The notes under the pieces are model-generated. The model was not told where the DNA came from. It did not search any database and was given only the letters and a program-made list of their open reading frames with translations. A program made the translations under genes and the position numbers. Source: Lachnospiraceae bacterium (GTDB taxonomy: Bacteria > Bacillota > Clostridia > Lachnospirales > Lachnospiraceae). From it: DNA of 64,000 bases. Positions 1 to 9,520 of the stretch are shown here, one piece after another; position 1 is the stretch's first letter; every line of letters begins with the position of its first letter. The DNA lies in contig SVFN01000021.1 in the NCBI GenBank assembly GCA_015056815.1, forward strand, positions 18,766 through 82,765, read 5' to 3'.

Positions 1-1840
1 GGATCGTGGTCGTCCCGCAGCCAAGTGCCCGGATCACGCCGCCGCTCACCTTTGCAATCTGCGGATTGTCGGAAGTCCAGCCGATAAGTTTATTGGGAGA
101 GTTTCCCTGCACAGTGGCCGAAATGGTCTGCGTCGTGCCGCTTTTGAGTACTGTCGATTTTTGGGAAACCGTAATCCCTGAGATCGATGTTTCCAGATTG
201 TCCGTAAATGCTTTGATACGGAAATTACCGTCCGAACAGTAATACCATCGACTGTCTCCCTTTTCCTTCACAAAGCTCTGATCGTTGGTATGAGCAGTAT
301 AAAACCGGATCCAGTCATAATTTTGGTTGCGGTCATAGCTGACCTTTGCCGTTTGGGGAAACTCAAATACAACCGCATACTGCTGCCCGGCGCTGACAGT
401 TACCGGTTTGTTCAGACGGACGGTATAATACCCTTCAAACGGAAATGTTCCGGATTGCGAACTCACCAGGACACCATTGGCGAGGGTATTGAAATCGACC
501 TTTGTCCCTCCCGGGAACGCATAGACCTTCAGCTGATACTGCGCATTTGCCTGATAGACACCCACCGATACTGCCCGGATCAGCTCATCCTTGCCTGCTG
601 CTGCCGCTGTCGTAAAGACATTTGCCGCTGCCACTGTTTTATTCCACTGTGCATCACCGGCAGCGCCGTCATGCTGGTAAATATTGGTATAATTATCAGC
701 CGCCTCACAATCATATGCCACTGCGACATTCTCCATACTCTGATCGTAGTAAGACAGCCAGAAATAGCCGTCCTGTGCGCAATAGCTGTCTTCCTCTCCC
801 CAGCTGTTGCGGATCAGCCAGGCACCGTTTCCTTCTGCCGGTCTTTTCACGAAATTGCTTGCGGGATAATTATCGTTCCAGCCGACGATTGAGACGATAT
901 GATTGCTGGTTTTGTCCTTATTTACATAATAGCAACCCTCATCGCCGGTCTTTTTGCCGGCCGCCATACTGTCATAATTGCTGATATCTGCTCCGGTCGT
1001 GGAATAGTAAGCAATACTTAATGCACCAAAATTGACCAGCAGCTGCTTCATTCCCTGAAAGTCCTTCGTATTGACAATATATGCATTCTGCACATGGAAA
1101 TCGGAAATGCCGTAAATCTCCTCCGGGGTATCCGGCAGAGTAAAGGTATCGCTTATGGCAGAATAGGAATATTGTCTGCCTCTGCTTTCTTTTACCGGTC
1201 CCGCCCAGCTTGCCAGCTGCCACATGGTAAACAGGTTATTGCCGCCCGCATCGTGAAAGATATCCTTGCTGCGGTTATAGTCGCCGCCCGTATTTTTGAG
1301 AAGATCTGTTACAGCTGTGCCTTTATTATAAAAATGATAGGCAAGGTGATTCACGGAAAGTGCGATGTTTCGATCCTCCAGTCCTTTTTTGATCAGGTTC
1401 GACTCACAGGCCGCCAGAACCGCAAATGCCCAGCAGACTCCGAATTCGCCCTGATCTCTGAGTTTTGCGGGCAGAAAACTCCGGTCTGCTATGCCATCAC
1501 CGTTTGTGTCGACCTTTCTCATATCAAACACGGCCGGATAGCTGACTGCCTGTTGGGCCGGATATTTCCCCTCCACCGGCTTTACAAACTCCGGGGCTTC
1601 TCTTTCAATCTCGTGATAATTGTTGACACGCTTCGTATAGGAAGGTGGCTGCACCGGCTCATCCATCTGTACATTCTCTGTATTTTCTTCACCATCACCG
1701 GCTATGCCGTTTAAGGAAACCGCTTCCTGAAAACTGCCGTTTCCCCGCTCTGCCGCTCCTGCCGCCGGTGCTGCCGTTACGGCAAGTGACTGCAGGATCA
1801 GGCTCCCTGCCAGTATAAATGCTAAGGTTGTTTTCTTCAT
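1..1840 (-). CDS. Secreted C1 (papain-like) cysteine protease with C-terminal Big_2 domain, 3' end outside window
   Basis: Reading in from the left edge, 613 codons are open on the minus strand. The ATG at 1840 follows an AAAGGA-type binding site and opens a signal peptide (MKKTTLAFILAGSLIL, with an Ala-rich cleavage region near residue 25). A papain-family core follows: the catalytic Cys lies in QGEFGVCWAF near residue 135, the His in NHIVSIVGWND near residue 314, and the Asn in IRNSWGEED near residue 345. The next ~150 residues look like the lectin-like domain usual in clostridial C1 proteases, and the last visible part is a bacterial Ig-like (Big_2) domain (TSDNPQIAKVSGG, LGCGTTTI). Role: extracellular proteolysis or surface protein processing, probably wall-associated through the Ig-like part. 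It diverges from the polysaccharide genes at 2032. The C-terminus cannot be seen. Confidence 0.85.
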   Translation of the reverse strand, partial: MKKTTLAFILAGSLILQSLAVTAAPAAGAAERGNGSFQEAVSLNGIAGDGEENTENVQMDEPVQPPSYTKRVNNYHEIEREAPEFVKPVEGKYPAQQAVSYPAVFDMRKVDTNGDGIADRSFLPAKLRDQGEFGVCWAFAVLAACESNLIKKGLEDRNIALSVNHLAYHFYNKGTAVTDLLKNTGGDYNRSKDIFHDAGGNNLFTMWQLASWAGPVKESRGRQYSYSAISDTFTLPDTPEEIYGISDFHVQNAYIVNTKDFQGMKQLLVNFGALSIAYYSTTGADISNYDSMAAGKKTGDEGCYYVNKDKTSNHIVSIVGWNDNYPASNFVKRPAEGNGAWLIRNSWGEEDSYCAQDGYFWLSYYDQSMENVAVAYDCEAADNYTNIYQHDGAAGDAQWNKTVAAANVFTTAAAAGKDELIRAVSVGVYQANAQYQLKVYAFPGGTKVDFNTLANGVLVSSQSGTFPFEGYYTVRLNKPVTVSAGQQYAVVFEFPQTAKVSYDRNQNYDWIRFYTAHTNDQSFVKEKGDSRWYYCSDGNFRIKAFTDNLETSISGITVSQKSTVLKSGTTQTISATVQGNSPNKLIGWTSDNPQIAKVSGGVIRALGCGTTTI

Positions 1841-1955
1841 ATACATTCCTTTCTCAAATCCTTGTATCGGCGGCCAAACACTTTGCTTTCCTGCCGCACT
1901 TTTCTTTCCATTTCTACACTTTATCAGAATGATGGGAAATGTGCAATATAAAAAC

Positions 1956-1984
1956 TTGAAACCCACCCCGTTTTATCCTATAAT
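1956..1984 (+). promoter_or_regulatory. Sigma-A promoter of the two-gene sugar transferase operon
   Basis: TTGAAA at 1956-1961 and a perfect TATAAT at 1979-1984 are separated by exactly 17 bases. The start codon it would serve is at 2032. Confidence 0.8.
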
Positions 1985-2031
1985 AAATGTGTCTGTTTAC
2001 AGAAACGAAACCATGGAACGGAGAGTTTACT

Positions 2032-3453
2032 ATGTCTTCCTTGCAGCAAAAGCAGCGGATGATCCAGAATACGTCCATCCTTTTGATCGAGATGTTCAGT
2101 ATCCTGATCTCCTATATCCTATCACTCAATATCAGGCAGATCGCACATGGTCTGGAGGGTATCACGCAGTATTATATCACGATCCTTTTGTTTATCTTTA
2201 TTTCCGATATTTTATTGTACCTTCTGATGGACTGGAATTCCGCAATCTTTAAAAGAGGTTATTTTGTAGAATTCATCGCCGTTTTGAAATACAATCTGTT
2301 TTTGGTGCTCCTGTGGTCACTTTTTATGTTTGTCACACAGAATGCCCAGTATTTTTCGAGACTGGTGTTTGTTTACTTTTTTGTGTTTAATACGTTTTTT
2401 ACGTATTTGGGGCATATTGTCCTTAAGAAATATCTGGATACCTTTTACCGCAAAAGCTCCGCCAGCAGCAAATGTCTGGTGATCACGACTTCCGAGCTGA
2501 TCAAAGACGTGCTGGAGCAGATCCACGCAAACATGGAATGGTCACACGAGATCTCCTCCATTGTATTAATGGATGTGGATCGTATGGGAGAGACGTATGA
2601 AGGACTGCCCATCGTGGCAAACAGGGAGAATCTGTACGAGGTGACGCCTTCTTTGCTGATGGATGAAGTGTTTATCCATCTGCCGGACTTTACCAACAAG
2701 CAGATGGAGAAGATCATCAACAGTTTTGAATATGCCGGCATTCCTGTGCATGTCAATGTGGACTTTTTTGATATTCTGACCGCCTATAAGACGACAGAAG
2801 AATTTGCAGGCTTTACGGTTTTATCCTATGCGACCAATATTTTCGATTACAGGCGTATGATCATCAAGCGTGTTCTCGATATCCTCGGTGCCATTGTGGG
2901 GCTTGCCATCACGGCAGTCTTTACTCCCTTTGTGGCGCTTGCGATCTTTATCGAGTCTCCGGGGCCGATCTTTTTTAAGCAGGTGCGGATCGGCAAGAAC
3001 GGACGTGAATTTAACATTTACAAATTCCGATCCATGTATCCGGACGCCGAGGAGCGAAAGGCCGCTTTGATGAAAGAAAATGAGATGAACGGGCTGATGT
3101 TCAAGATGGCGGATGATCCGCGCATCACGAAGGTCGGGAAGTTTATCCGCAAGACCAGCATTGACGAATTACCGCAATTTTGGAATATCCTGATCGGGGA
3201 TATGAGTCTTGTGGGTACTCGTCCTCCTACCAAAGATGAGTTTACGCAGTACAATCTGTATTACCGCAGGCGGCTGAGCATCAAGCCGGGACTTACCGGT
3301 ATGTGGCAGGTCAGCGGCCGAAGCGATATTCAGGATTTTGATGAGGTCGTACAATTGGATCTGAGGTATATTGATAACTGGTCACTGTCACTGGATATCA
3401 AGATCCTGTTTCAGACTGTGTTTGTGGTATTATTTCATAAGGGGTCCCGTTAA
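2032..3453 (+). CDS. Polyprenyl-phosphate sugar-1-phosphate transferase (WbaP/WcaJ-type priming enzyme)
   Basis: The protein (473 aa) attaches the first sugar-1-phosphate of a repeat unit to undecaprenyl phosphate in the membrane. The N-terminal ~125 residues contain several membrane segments, followed by a CoA-binding-like cytosolic domain. The C-terminal bacterial sugar transferase domain (from about residue 275) begins with KRVLDILGAIVGL and has a membrane segment, RIGKNGREF, the catalytic Asp-Glu in TSIDELPQFWN (near residue 377), GTRPP and KPGLTGMWQVSGRS. The frame is open from 1987, but ATG 2032 with GGAGAG upstream is preferred. Translation of the next gene begins two bases after the stop. 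The gene has its own promoter and faces the main polysaccharide run, so the initiating enzyme is transcribed separately. The sugar donor cannot be told from sequence. Confidence 0.92.
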   Translation: MSSLQQKQRMIQNTSILLIEMFSILISYILSLNIRQIAHGLEGITQYYITILLFIFISDILLYLLMDWNSAIFKRGYFVEFIAVLKYNLFLVLLWSLFMFVTQNAQYFSRLVFVYFFVFNTFFTYLGHIVLKKYLDTFYRKSSASSKCLVITTSELIKDVLEQIHANMEWSHEISSIVLMDVDRMGETYEGLPIVANRENLYEVTPSLLMDEVFIHLPDFTNKQMEKIINSFEYAGIPVHVNVDFFDILTAYKTTEEFAGFTVLSYATNIFDYRRMIIKRVLDILGAIVGLAITAVFTPFVALAIFIESPGPIFFKQVRIGKNGREFNIYKFRSMYPDAEERKAALMKENEMNGLMFKMADDPRITKVGKFIRKTSIDELPQFWNILIGDMSLVGTRPPTKDEFTQYNLYYRRRLSIKPGLTGMWQVSGRSDIQDFDEVVQLDLRYIDNWSLSLDIKILFQTVFVVLFHKGSR

Positions 3454-3455
3454 AA

Positions 3456-4163
3456 ATGGAGAGTTTATATATTGTTATTCCGGCATATAATGAAGAAATG
3501 AATATCGAGAAGGTCGCAAAGGACTGGCATGGAATCGTAAAGAAGGTCAGTGTCGATTCGAGACTTGTCATCATCGATGACGGCTCTACGGATTCAACCT
3601 ATCGGAAATTAAAGGAACTGCAAAAATCCCTTCCGCAGTTAGAGCCTCTGACCAAACCCAACAGCGGGCATGGAGCGACACTTTTGTATGGATATCAGTA
3701 TGCGCTCGATCACGGTGCGGATTATATATTTCAGACAGATTCGGACGGGCAGACCGTACCGGAGGAGTTTGGCGCATTCTGGAAACGCCGTCACAAATAC
3801 GATGCACTGATCGGTTATCGCAGGCAGCGGGAAGACGGGATTTCCCGTATTTTTGTGACACAGACTCTGCGTCTTGTGCTGCGTCTGATCTTCGGCATCA
3901 ATATTCCGGACGCCAACACGCCGTTTCGTCTGATGAAGCGGGAACTGTTGGAAAAATACATTCCCGAGATCCCGAAGGATTTCAATCTTTCCAATGTCAT
4001 GCTGTCTGTCCTGTTTTTGCATTATTCGGAGAATGTGCGTTTTCTGCCGATCACGTTTCACCCCAGACAGGGAGGTGTCAACTCCATCAATTTGCGGAAG
4101 ATCACGAAGATCGGCTGGCAGGCTGTGAAGGATTTTCGAAAAATTAAGCGGAGTCTGAAATAG
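3456..4163 (+). CDS. Family 2 glycosyltransferase (DPM1-like)
   Basis: A 235-aa soluble GT-A fold enzyme. The nucleotide-binding part is clear: IPAYNEE at the N-terminus, IIDDGSTDST near residues 38-47, and the metal-binding acidic motif QTDSDGQ near residue 93. There are no C-terminal membrane helices, so it resembles dolichyl/polyprenyl-phosphate mannose-synthase-type or repeat-unit GT2 enzymes rather than GtrB. It is coupled to the priming transferase (2-base gap) and probably adds an early sugar or makes a polyprenyl-linked donor. Its stop codon lies in the loop of the terminator hairpin at 4147-4185. Donor and acceptor are unknown. Confidence 0.85.
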   Translation: MESLYIVIPAYNEEMNIEKVAKDWHGIVKKVSVDSRLVIIDDGSTDSTYRKLKELQKSLPQLEPLTKPNSGHGATLLYGYQYALDHGADYIFQTDSDGQTVPEEFGAFWKRRHKYDALIGYRRQREDGISRIFVTQTLRLVLRLIFGINIPDANTPFRLMKRELLEKYIPEIPKDFNLSNVMLSVLFLHYSENVRFLPITFHPRQGGVNSINLRKITKIGWQAVKDFRKIKRSLK

Positions 4164-4185
4164 CAGACCCCGCTTTTCTTATTTT
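4147..4185. terminator. Bidirectional terminator between converging polysaccharide operons
   Basis: Arms AGCGGAGTCTG (4147-4157) and CAGACCCCGCT (4164-4174) pair over 11 bases with one mismatch and are followed on the plus strand by TTTCTTATTTT. The hairpin lies between the ends of two converging gene sets (stops at 4163 and 4179), so it can serve both directions. Confidence 0.75.
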
Positions 4186-5423
4186 GTTGTGGCATTTAGT
4201 ACCGTTTGTGTGTCAAATTCTTTGTGGGCGATCACCTCGTCAGAACCGCTTCTTCTGATGTCGATCATAACATCGCATTTCTGCTTTTTTACCTCTGATA
4301 CGGCCGCTCCCTCTATATTTTGCACCATCTTCTTAAAGATCGGATCCTTTGCTGCATCACTTCCCTGTTTGATCGTGATCTCACATGCAAAACGGTCATG
4401 TGAGAGCCGGATCAGACAGTTGTAAAGGTTATTCTCTGCAGCAAGCTGTTTCTCCAGATCCGCGGCGTACTCCTCATAATCCGCATTCCACGCTTCTTTC
4501 CCTGTCTGGTCGTCAAAAAAATCTGCACCAAAAGTTGAAAGCAGGTAATTACCCAGATAATCCGTAACCTTTTTCCCACCGGCGCTGTTGCAATGTCCTC
4601 TGTCAAACATATCCGTCTCATAATCTACAACTTCTTTGTCGATCAGATTCAAAAAGTCCACTCCCAGCTCCTTTGCCACTTCATAATAGGCATTGTGTTT
4701 TCTCTGCTCTGCCTTTTTGGCCAGATAAGGGGAACACAGTAAAACCAGTCGGATGTCATTGGCATCACATAACTCCTTGATCTTTTTCAGATATTCCACC
4801 CCGGTCTTAGAAGGTGCCTCCTTCTTTTTCGTAAACACGACTTCTTCCCCCTGAAACCAGCCTACCATCGCCCCGGCTCCTTTATTGAGGTTTCGGTCTT
4901 TTTGAAAATCCATCTCCTGCAATTCGGCCCATCTGCTGTGATAGGTAGAAAAAGGGAAGAGATACTCCGCAATGGACTGATCTTCAGGCAGCAGATCTTT
5001 CAGGGCATCGATCTTATTTTGGCTAAACGGGAGCTCATCAAAAAAGTTGTGTAAGAAGGCTTCATTGCCGGACATCACTTTGACATCACCTGCTAAAAAG
5101 ATCTCCAACACCACGATCTTTGGTTTTTTATAGTCCAAAGCATTCTTTAAGACCCAGTAAGAGGTCGCTACTGTCTCTGTGGAATTGGCGATATTGTAGG
5201 AAGTGATCCCGAAATCCTTCCATAATTCCATGGGATAGACTGTATTCATCATATGGGAAGAACCGCACAAAAATACGTCGTATTGTTCATCCTTATGATA
5301 AAAATCCCGGTATTTGATCGGGCTCTGTTTATTCTCCGTCAGAAACATGATACTGCAAAGACCGATCACAAACAAAGCCGCTGTAAACAGGACTGACACA
5401 AGCAGTCGGATTTTCTTATTCAT
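4179..5423 (-). CDS. Membrane-anchored SGNH/DltD-AlgX-like hydrolase-fold protein, partner of the MBOAT acyltransferase
   Basis: Start chosen at 5423 (MNKKIRLLV) with GAGAGAGGT upstream; the longer open frame to 5561 overlaps the preceding gene. 414 aa, one N-terminal membrane helix (about residues 5-28), the rest extracellular. The nucleophile block is FLCGSSHMMN (Ser 55/56) and the distal Asp-His block is DMFDRGHCNSAGG near residue 272, as in DltD/AlgJ/AlgX-type SGNH proteins. In that family the partner of an MBOAT protein receives acyl groups at the outer face and transfers them to a polymer. It directly follows the MBOAT gene (43 bases) and closes the long minus-strand run, so O-acylation of the exported polysaccharide is the likely job. 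Choice of acyl group is not visible. Confidence 0.75.
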   Translation of the reverse strand: MNKKIRLLVSVLFTAALFVIGLCSIMFLTENKQSPIKYRDFYHKDEQYDVFLCGSSHMMNTVYPMELWKDFGITSYNIANSTETVATSYWVLKNALDYKKPKIVVLEIFLAGDVKVMSGNEAFLHNFFDELPFSQNKIDALKDLLPEDQSIAEYLFPFSTYHSRWAELQEMDFQKDRNLNKGAGAMVGWFQGEEVVFTKKKEAPSKTGVEYLKKIKELCDANDIRLVLLCSPYLAKKAEQRKHNAYYEVAKELGVDFLNLIDKEVVDYETDMFDRGHCNSAGGKKVTDYLGNYLLSTFGADFFDDQTGKEAWNADYEEYAADLEKQLAAENNLYNCLIRLSHDRFACEITIKQGSDAAKDPIFKKMVQNIEGAAVSEVKKQKCDVMIDIRRSGSDEVIAHKEFDTQTVLNATTK

Positions 5424-5466
5424 TACCTCTCTCCTCATTGATCCGTTTCCCTGACATTCCTCGAGG

Positions 5467-6960
5467 TCAAAACTGGAAATAAATAAAGTTTGCGCTGTCA
5501 TAACCGGCTCCCCAGATGCCGTAAAGCAGGATAAACAGTGTCGTCCCCGCAAACACCACACTCTGAAACCAGCCTTCCTGTTCCAGAATGACCTTGCGGA
5601 TCTTTATCTTCCGGTAATTCATGATATCTGTAACGATCAGCACCAGAAGAGCATAGATCATAAGCTGGAACGCTTTCTGACTGATCCCCAGTGAATAAAG
5701 CGACCCATCGGTTAAGATCCACGGATTATAGACCGTAAAGATGCTTTTTAAGATCTTCAGCGCTTCGGCAAGTGAGGAAGCCCTAAAAAAGATCCATGCA
5801 AAATCTATCAGTGTAAAGGTCGCACACACTTCAAAGGCCTTGTGGCTGAAAGCTTCCGGTTTTAATCCCAAAAGCTCGTTTCCTTTTTGGCGGCACTTCT
5901 TTAAAAGATCCCCGATGATCTGAAACAAGCCGTTCAATCCGCCCCAGATCACATAGGTCCAGTTCGCTCCATGCCACAGACCGCTTGTCAGAAATACGAT
6001 CATGATATTACTATATTTCTGCCATCTTCCTTTCCGGTTTCCTCCCAGCGGAATATACAGATAGTCCTTAAACCAGCTGGAAAGGGAGATGTGCCATCTG
6101 CGCCAGAACTCGGAAACCGTCCCGGACAGATATGGTGATCTGAAATTCTCCATCAGCTCGATCCCCAGTATGAGCGCTGCTCCTTTTGCGATAATGGAAT
6201 AACCGTAAAAATCACAATAAATCTGAAAGGCAAACAGTACCGATGCCACGATCAGATACATCCCGCCATAGGTATCCGTTGCTCCATAAACCGTATCCAC
6301 CACGATCGCGGCTCTGTCTGCGATCACGAGCTTCAGAAAGTACCCCCACAGCATCAGTAACAGCCCTTCCTTGCACTGTGAAAGATCCGGACGTGCCTGC
6401 GTCCGAAGCTGTCTTAAAAGATTCCCGGATCTCTCGATCGGCCCCGCCACAAGCTGCGGGAAAAAGGATACAAACAGTGCATAGCGGAAAAAGTTTTTCT
6501 CCGGCTCGATATCTCCTCTGTATACGTCGATCGTATAACTGAGCGCCTGAAACGTATAGAACGAGATCCCCACCGGCAGTAAGACATCCCAGTGATCGAC
6601 TGCAGCGCTCAGTCCGCACCGTGCCAGGACGGCGTTGACCGAATCCATAAAAAAATTAAAATATTTAAAGAAAAACAAAATGGCCAGATTGACTGCCACA
6701 GTGATAAACACACACCATTTTTCCCGTTTTCTTCCCTGTTCTTGTTTTCCTTCTTTCTGATACCGTTCAATGAAAAGCCCGCCCAGATAGGTTGCCGCTG
6801 TCGAGGTAAAAAGCAACAACACATATTTCACATTCCAGCTCATGTAAAAATAATAGCTTGCCGCTAACAGCCACAGATAGCGAAATTTCTTCGGAATCAC
6901 ATAATACAAAAGCACCACGATCGGGAAAAAGATCAAAAAGTGAAGTGAATTAAATAACAT
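5467..6960 (-). CDS. MBOAT-family O-acyltransferase (AlgI/DltB-like)
   Basis: 497-aa polytopic membrane protein. Family signatures are present in order: SYYFYMSWNVKY near residue 36, the SWFKDYLYIPLGGNRKG region near residue 305, and the catalytic His in TSGLWHGANWTYVIWGG near residue 332. Members move acyl groups from cytosolic thioester donors across the membrane for polymer O-acylation (alginate, teichoic acid, peptidoglycan). The gene sits 13 bases after the flippase and 43 bases before its SGNH-type partner, with an ACAGGAGAAAACG binding site. There is no dltA/dltC nearby, so alanylation is unlikely and acetylation more plausible. Confidence 0.9.
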   Translation of the reverse strand: MLFNSLHFLIFFPIVVLLYYVIPKKFRYLWLLAASYYFYMSWNVKYVLLLFTSTAATYLGGLFIERYQKEGKQEQGRKREKWCVFITVAVNLAILFFFKYFNFFMDSVNAVLARCGLSAAVDHWDVLLPVGISFYTFQALSYTIDVYRGDIEPEKNFFRYALFVSFFPQLVAGPIERSGNLLRQLRTQARPDLSQCKEGLLLMLWGYFLKLVIADRAAIVVDTVYGATDTYGGMYLIVASVLFAFQIYCDFYGYSIIAKGAALILGIELMENFRSPYLSGTVSEFWRRWHISLSSWFKDYLYIPLGGNRKGRWQKYSNIMIVFLTSGLWHGANWTYVIWGGLNGLFQIIGDLLKKCRQKGNELLGLKPEAFSHKAFEVCATFTLIDFAWIFFRASSLAEALKILKSIFTVYNPWILTDGSLYSLGISQKAFQLMIYALLVLIVTDIMNYRKIKIRKVILEQEGWFQSVVFAGTTLFILLYGIWGAGYDSANFIYFQF

Positions 6961-6973
6961 CGTTTTCTCCTGT

Positions 6974-8422
6974 TTAGCTTTTTCGCTTTAATTTGCCTTT
7001 TACCATGTCCATTACCTTCCCGATGGAGGAGTCCCGTACAAGGAGCAGTATCCCCAGATAAATTGCTCCTCCTGCACAGGTTAAAACTGCCGTATGGAAA
7101 ATGGAAGACGTTAATCTTTTCGAAAGAAAGAACACCACACACCACATCAGAGCAGATGCCGCAAGCTTCCAGGGTATCGTCCGGAACATCGGTGCAAGAG
7201 GAATCTCCTTATGGATCATAAAAAGCTGCACCGCGATGATGACTGTTTCCGAAAGCACTGATGCAACGACTGCTCCCAGTGACGCAAAGTATGGGATCAT
7301 GATCGCATTCATCAGGATATTCGCTGCCGTTCCTATCACAATGGACAGGGTATATTTCCGCTGTCTCTCGGTCGGGACAAGGTATTGCAGCCCGATCACA
7401 TTCATGATCGCCATCGCCAGGCAGATCGGCGCAAAAGCTTTTAACAAAACCGCCACTTTATCATAGCCTTCACCAAAAAACCAGGGCACCAGATTATCTG
7501 AGACTGCCGCCAGCCCGAAGGAGATCGGCAGGGCAAGTACCCACACCACTTCAAAGGAATTGTACAGGTATTCTTTTAATTTCTCTTTTTTGTTCTGCGC
7601 AAACAATGCCGCCATTCTCGGCAGCATCACATTGGAAAGAGACGTTACGATCGTGATCGCCATGGTAACGATCTTTCTGGACTGTTCATAATAACCGTTT
7701 TCATCCGACGAATGTACGATATGTCCCAGCATGACCTTATCAAAGGAGTCGTGCAGGCGCAATGCCACCGTTGGAAGAAACAGCGAAAAGATCGGCAGAA
7801 AATGTCTTTTAAACTGCAGGTTTTTCCATTCCGGCTTTGAAATATACTGACGAAGTCTCGGCCAGAGTGTGACATTGCCAAGCACCACTGCCATGGAAAG
7901 GAGAAAAACATACAGATACAGATCCTTTTTGGAATGGATCAGCAGAAAAACTGCCGCAATACTGAAAAATTTGATAAACAGATTCCGGTAAAGCATGACC
8001 TTAAACTCTTCCACACCCTGGATCAGCCATGTCACGTCAAAGACCAGTCCGAACAGATCCACACACTGCAGCAAGAGCAGAACCTGTATCGCGCCTTCTT
8101 CAAACTGACATCGTATGATATAAGCACCTCCGCTGATCAGTATCGTGGCAAAACGGATCATCATGATCTCCCAAAACACCTGGGAGCGCTTCGTGCGGTC
8201 CTCACCGCAAAAAGCGATTTCTCTCTGTCCGTAGACATTGGAGCCCAGTACCGCTGTCAGAGTAAAGTAGGAACAGATCGCCTGTGTAAAACTGTAATCA
8301 CCGATCCCGCCCGATCCGATCACGCGCGATACGTAAGGCGCGGTGATCAACGGTGTCAACACCTGAAGGATGCGGTAGATCAGATCATAGATATAATTTT
8401 TTGCTACACTTTTTTTCGCCAT
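6974..8422 (-). CDS. Oligosaccharide flippase (Wzx/RfbX type)
   Basis: 482-aa protein made almost wholly of membrane helices (12-14 expected). It begins MAKKSVAKNYIYDLIYRI and LTPLITAPYVSRVIG, the usual N-terminus of polysaccharide biosynthesis flippases of the MOP superfamily, and carries the conserved GSNVYGQREIAFC loop. Role: moves the undecaprenyl-linked repeat unit to the outer face for polymerisation. Its ATG lies inside the end of the acyltransferase gene (19-base overlap), indicating co-translation. With the Wzy-like and Wzz-like genes upstream in the same run it makes the locus Wzx/Wzy-dependent. Confidence 0.9.
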   Translation of the reverse strand: MAKKSVAKNYIYDLIYRILQVLTPLITAPYVSRVIGSGGIGDYSFTQAICSYFTLTAVLGSNVYGQREIAFCGEDRTKRSQVFWEIMMIRFATILISGGAYIIRCQFEEGAIQVLLLLQCVDLFGLVFDVTWLIQGVEEFKVMLYRNLFIKFFSIAAVFLLIHSKKDLYLYVFLLSMAVVLGNVTLWPRLRQYISKPEWKNLQFKRHFLPIFSLFLPTVALRLHDSFDKVMLGHIVHSSDENGYYEQSRKIVTMAITIVTSLSNVMLPRMAALFAQNKKEKLKEYLYNSFEVVWVLALPISFGLAAVSDNLVPWFFGEGYDKVAVLLKAFAPICLAMAIMNVIGLQYLVPTERQRKYTLSIVIGTAANILMNAIMIPYFASLGAVVASVLSETVIIAVQLFMIHKEIPLAPMFRTIPWKLAASALMWCVVFFLSKRLTSSIFHTAVLTCAGGAIYLGILLLVRDSSIGKVMDMVKGKLKRKS

Positions 8423-9480
8423 TTTTTAACATCCTTATAGTTTACCATAAGCTTTTCCCAAAGCTTTAATATCCCCTTGTATCCCAGCATTAAGAACACG
8501 CTTAAAACAAGCGAGATCCCATAGATCTGAACGATCCGGATCACCAGATAACCTGCCATCATCCTTCCCGGTATGGACGCATAGGCAATATATTTATTCG
8601 TGATCCACCGACCGTTTACCACATAATTCATATGAATCAGATAGACGCCAAACACCGACGCAAAAAGCAGGCGGAAGCACTTGCGGTCAAGCCATCCGGC
8701 CCGGATCTTTAAACAGAGCAGCAACAGTATCATTGCCTTGAACACGATCAGCGGACTGGTGTAAGCGATCCATTTGCCATATGCGGTATATTCGCCCGTT
8801 TTCTGAAATATCAGATATTCGGTCAGCACCTTCGACAGATACGATGCACACTCCACACAGACAAGAGCGATCGCTAACTGCCATGCCCGGATCTTTTCAT
8901 CTGCCTTTAATTTCTTAAGCATGCCGCCCCAGACATAAAGTACCGCCAGCCACCACACATTATAGCCACCGTTAAAAAAGAAGAAATCTTTTGCCGACAC
9001 GGTTGGAAGCAGGCTAAACAGGATCAGACTGACTGCAAAATACCATTTTAGTCTTTTTCCTTCCAGCGACATTACAAAAGCATTTAGCACCGGTGTCAAA
9101 AACAGAAGCAGCAGGTAGCTTTTGGCGTACCATAAAGGCGTATTGTGCGGCAGACTGCTTTTTAGGATCAGCTGCCACGAAGCCGTATGCCAGCCAAGGA
9201 GGCGGGTTAAGATCCAGATACAAAATGTATAGAAAAATACCTGCAGGGCAAACCGCAGGATCCTTCTGTAGTCTGCGGCCTTTTGCGCCATCAGCCAGCC
9301 CGAGATCAGTCCGAAGCAGTTGACTGCGCACATGGAGATGATCTCCAGAAACCATGCAAAATAATATTTTGGCGTAAAGGGTTCCAGTGCATTCAGGATC
9401 CCTCCTGCCCCCAGAACATGGAGAGTCACTACCATAAGCATTGCGACTGCCCTCAATATTTCAATTCCGCTTTTGCGCAT
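8404..9480 (-). CDS. Acyltransferase 3 (OafA/YrhL-like) integral membrane acetyltransferase
   Basis: 358 aa, about ten membrane helices. The N-terminus MRKSGIEILRAVAMLMVVTL with a nearby His (TLHVLG) matches the AT3 fold signature, and PLWYAKSYLLLLFLTPV is the typical central motif. These enzymes use cytosolic acetyl- or other acyl-CoA to modify sugars on lipid-linked intermediates or polymers. GGAGCGGATGGG precedes the ATG. Together with the MBOAT/SGNH pair downstream it gives the locus two independent acylation routes. The target sugar is unknown. Confidence 0.85.
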   Translation of the reverse strand: MRKSGIEILRAVAMLMVVTLHVLGAGGILNALEPFTPKYYFAWFLEIISMCAVNCFGLISGWLMAQKAADYRRILRFALQVFFYTFCIWILTRLLGWHTASWQLILKSSLPHNTPLWYAKSYLLLLFLTPVLNAFVMSLEGKRLKWYFAVSLILFSLLPTVSAKDFFFFNGGYNVWWLAVLYVWGGMLKKLKADEKIRAWQLAIALVCVECASYLSKVLTEYLIFQKTGEYTAYGKWIAYTSPLIVFKAMILLLLCLKIRAGWLDRKCFRLLFASVFGVYLIHMNYVVNGRWITNKYIAYASIPGRMMAGYLVIRIVQIYGISLVLSVFLMLGYKGILKLWEKLMVNYKDVKKWRKKV

Positions 9481-9520
9481 CCCATCCGCTCCTTCAGATT
9501 ATTTCTCAAACTCCCTGTTT

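Noticed and set aside
290..1714. Open frames on the plus strand over the first 1.7 kb
   Set aside because: They lie opposite the C1 protease, whose minus-strand frame carries signal peptide and all catalytic motifs; the plus frames have no binding sites and no recognisable domains.
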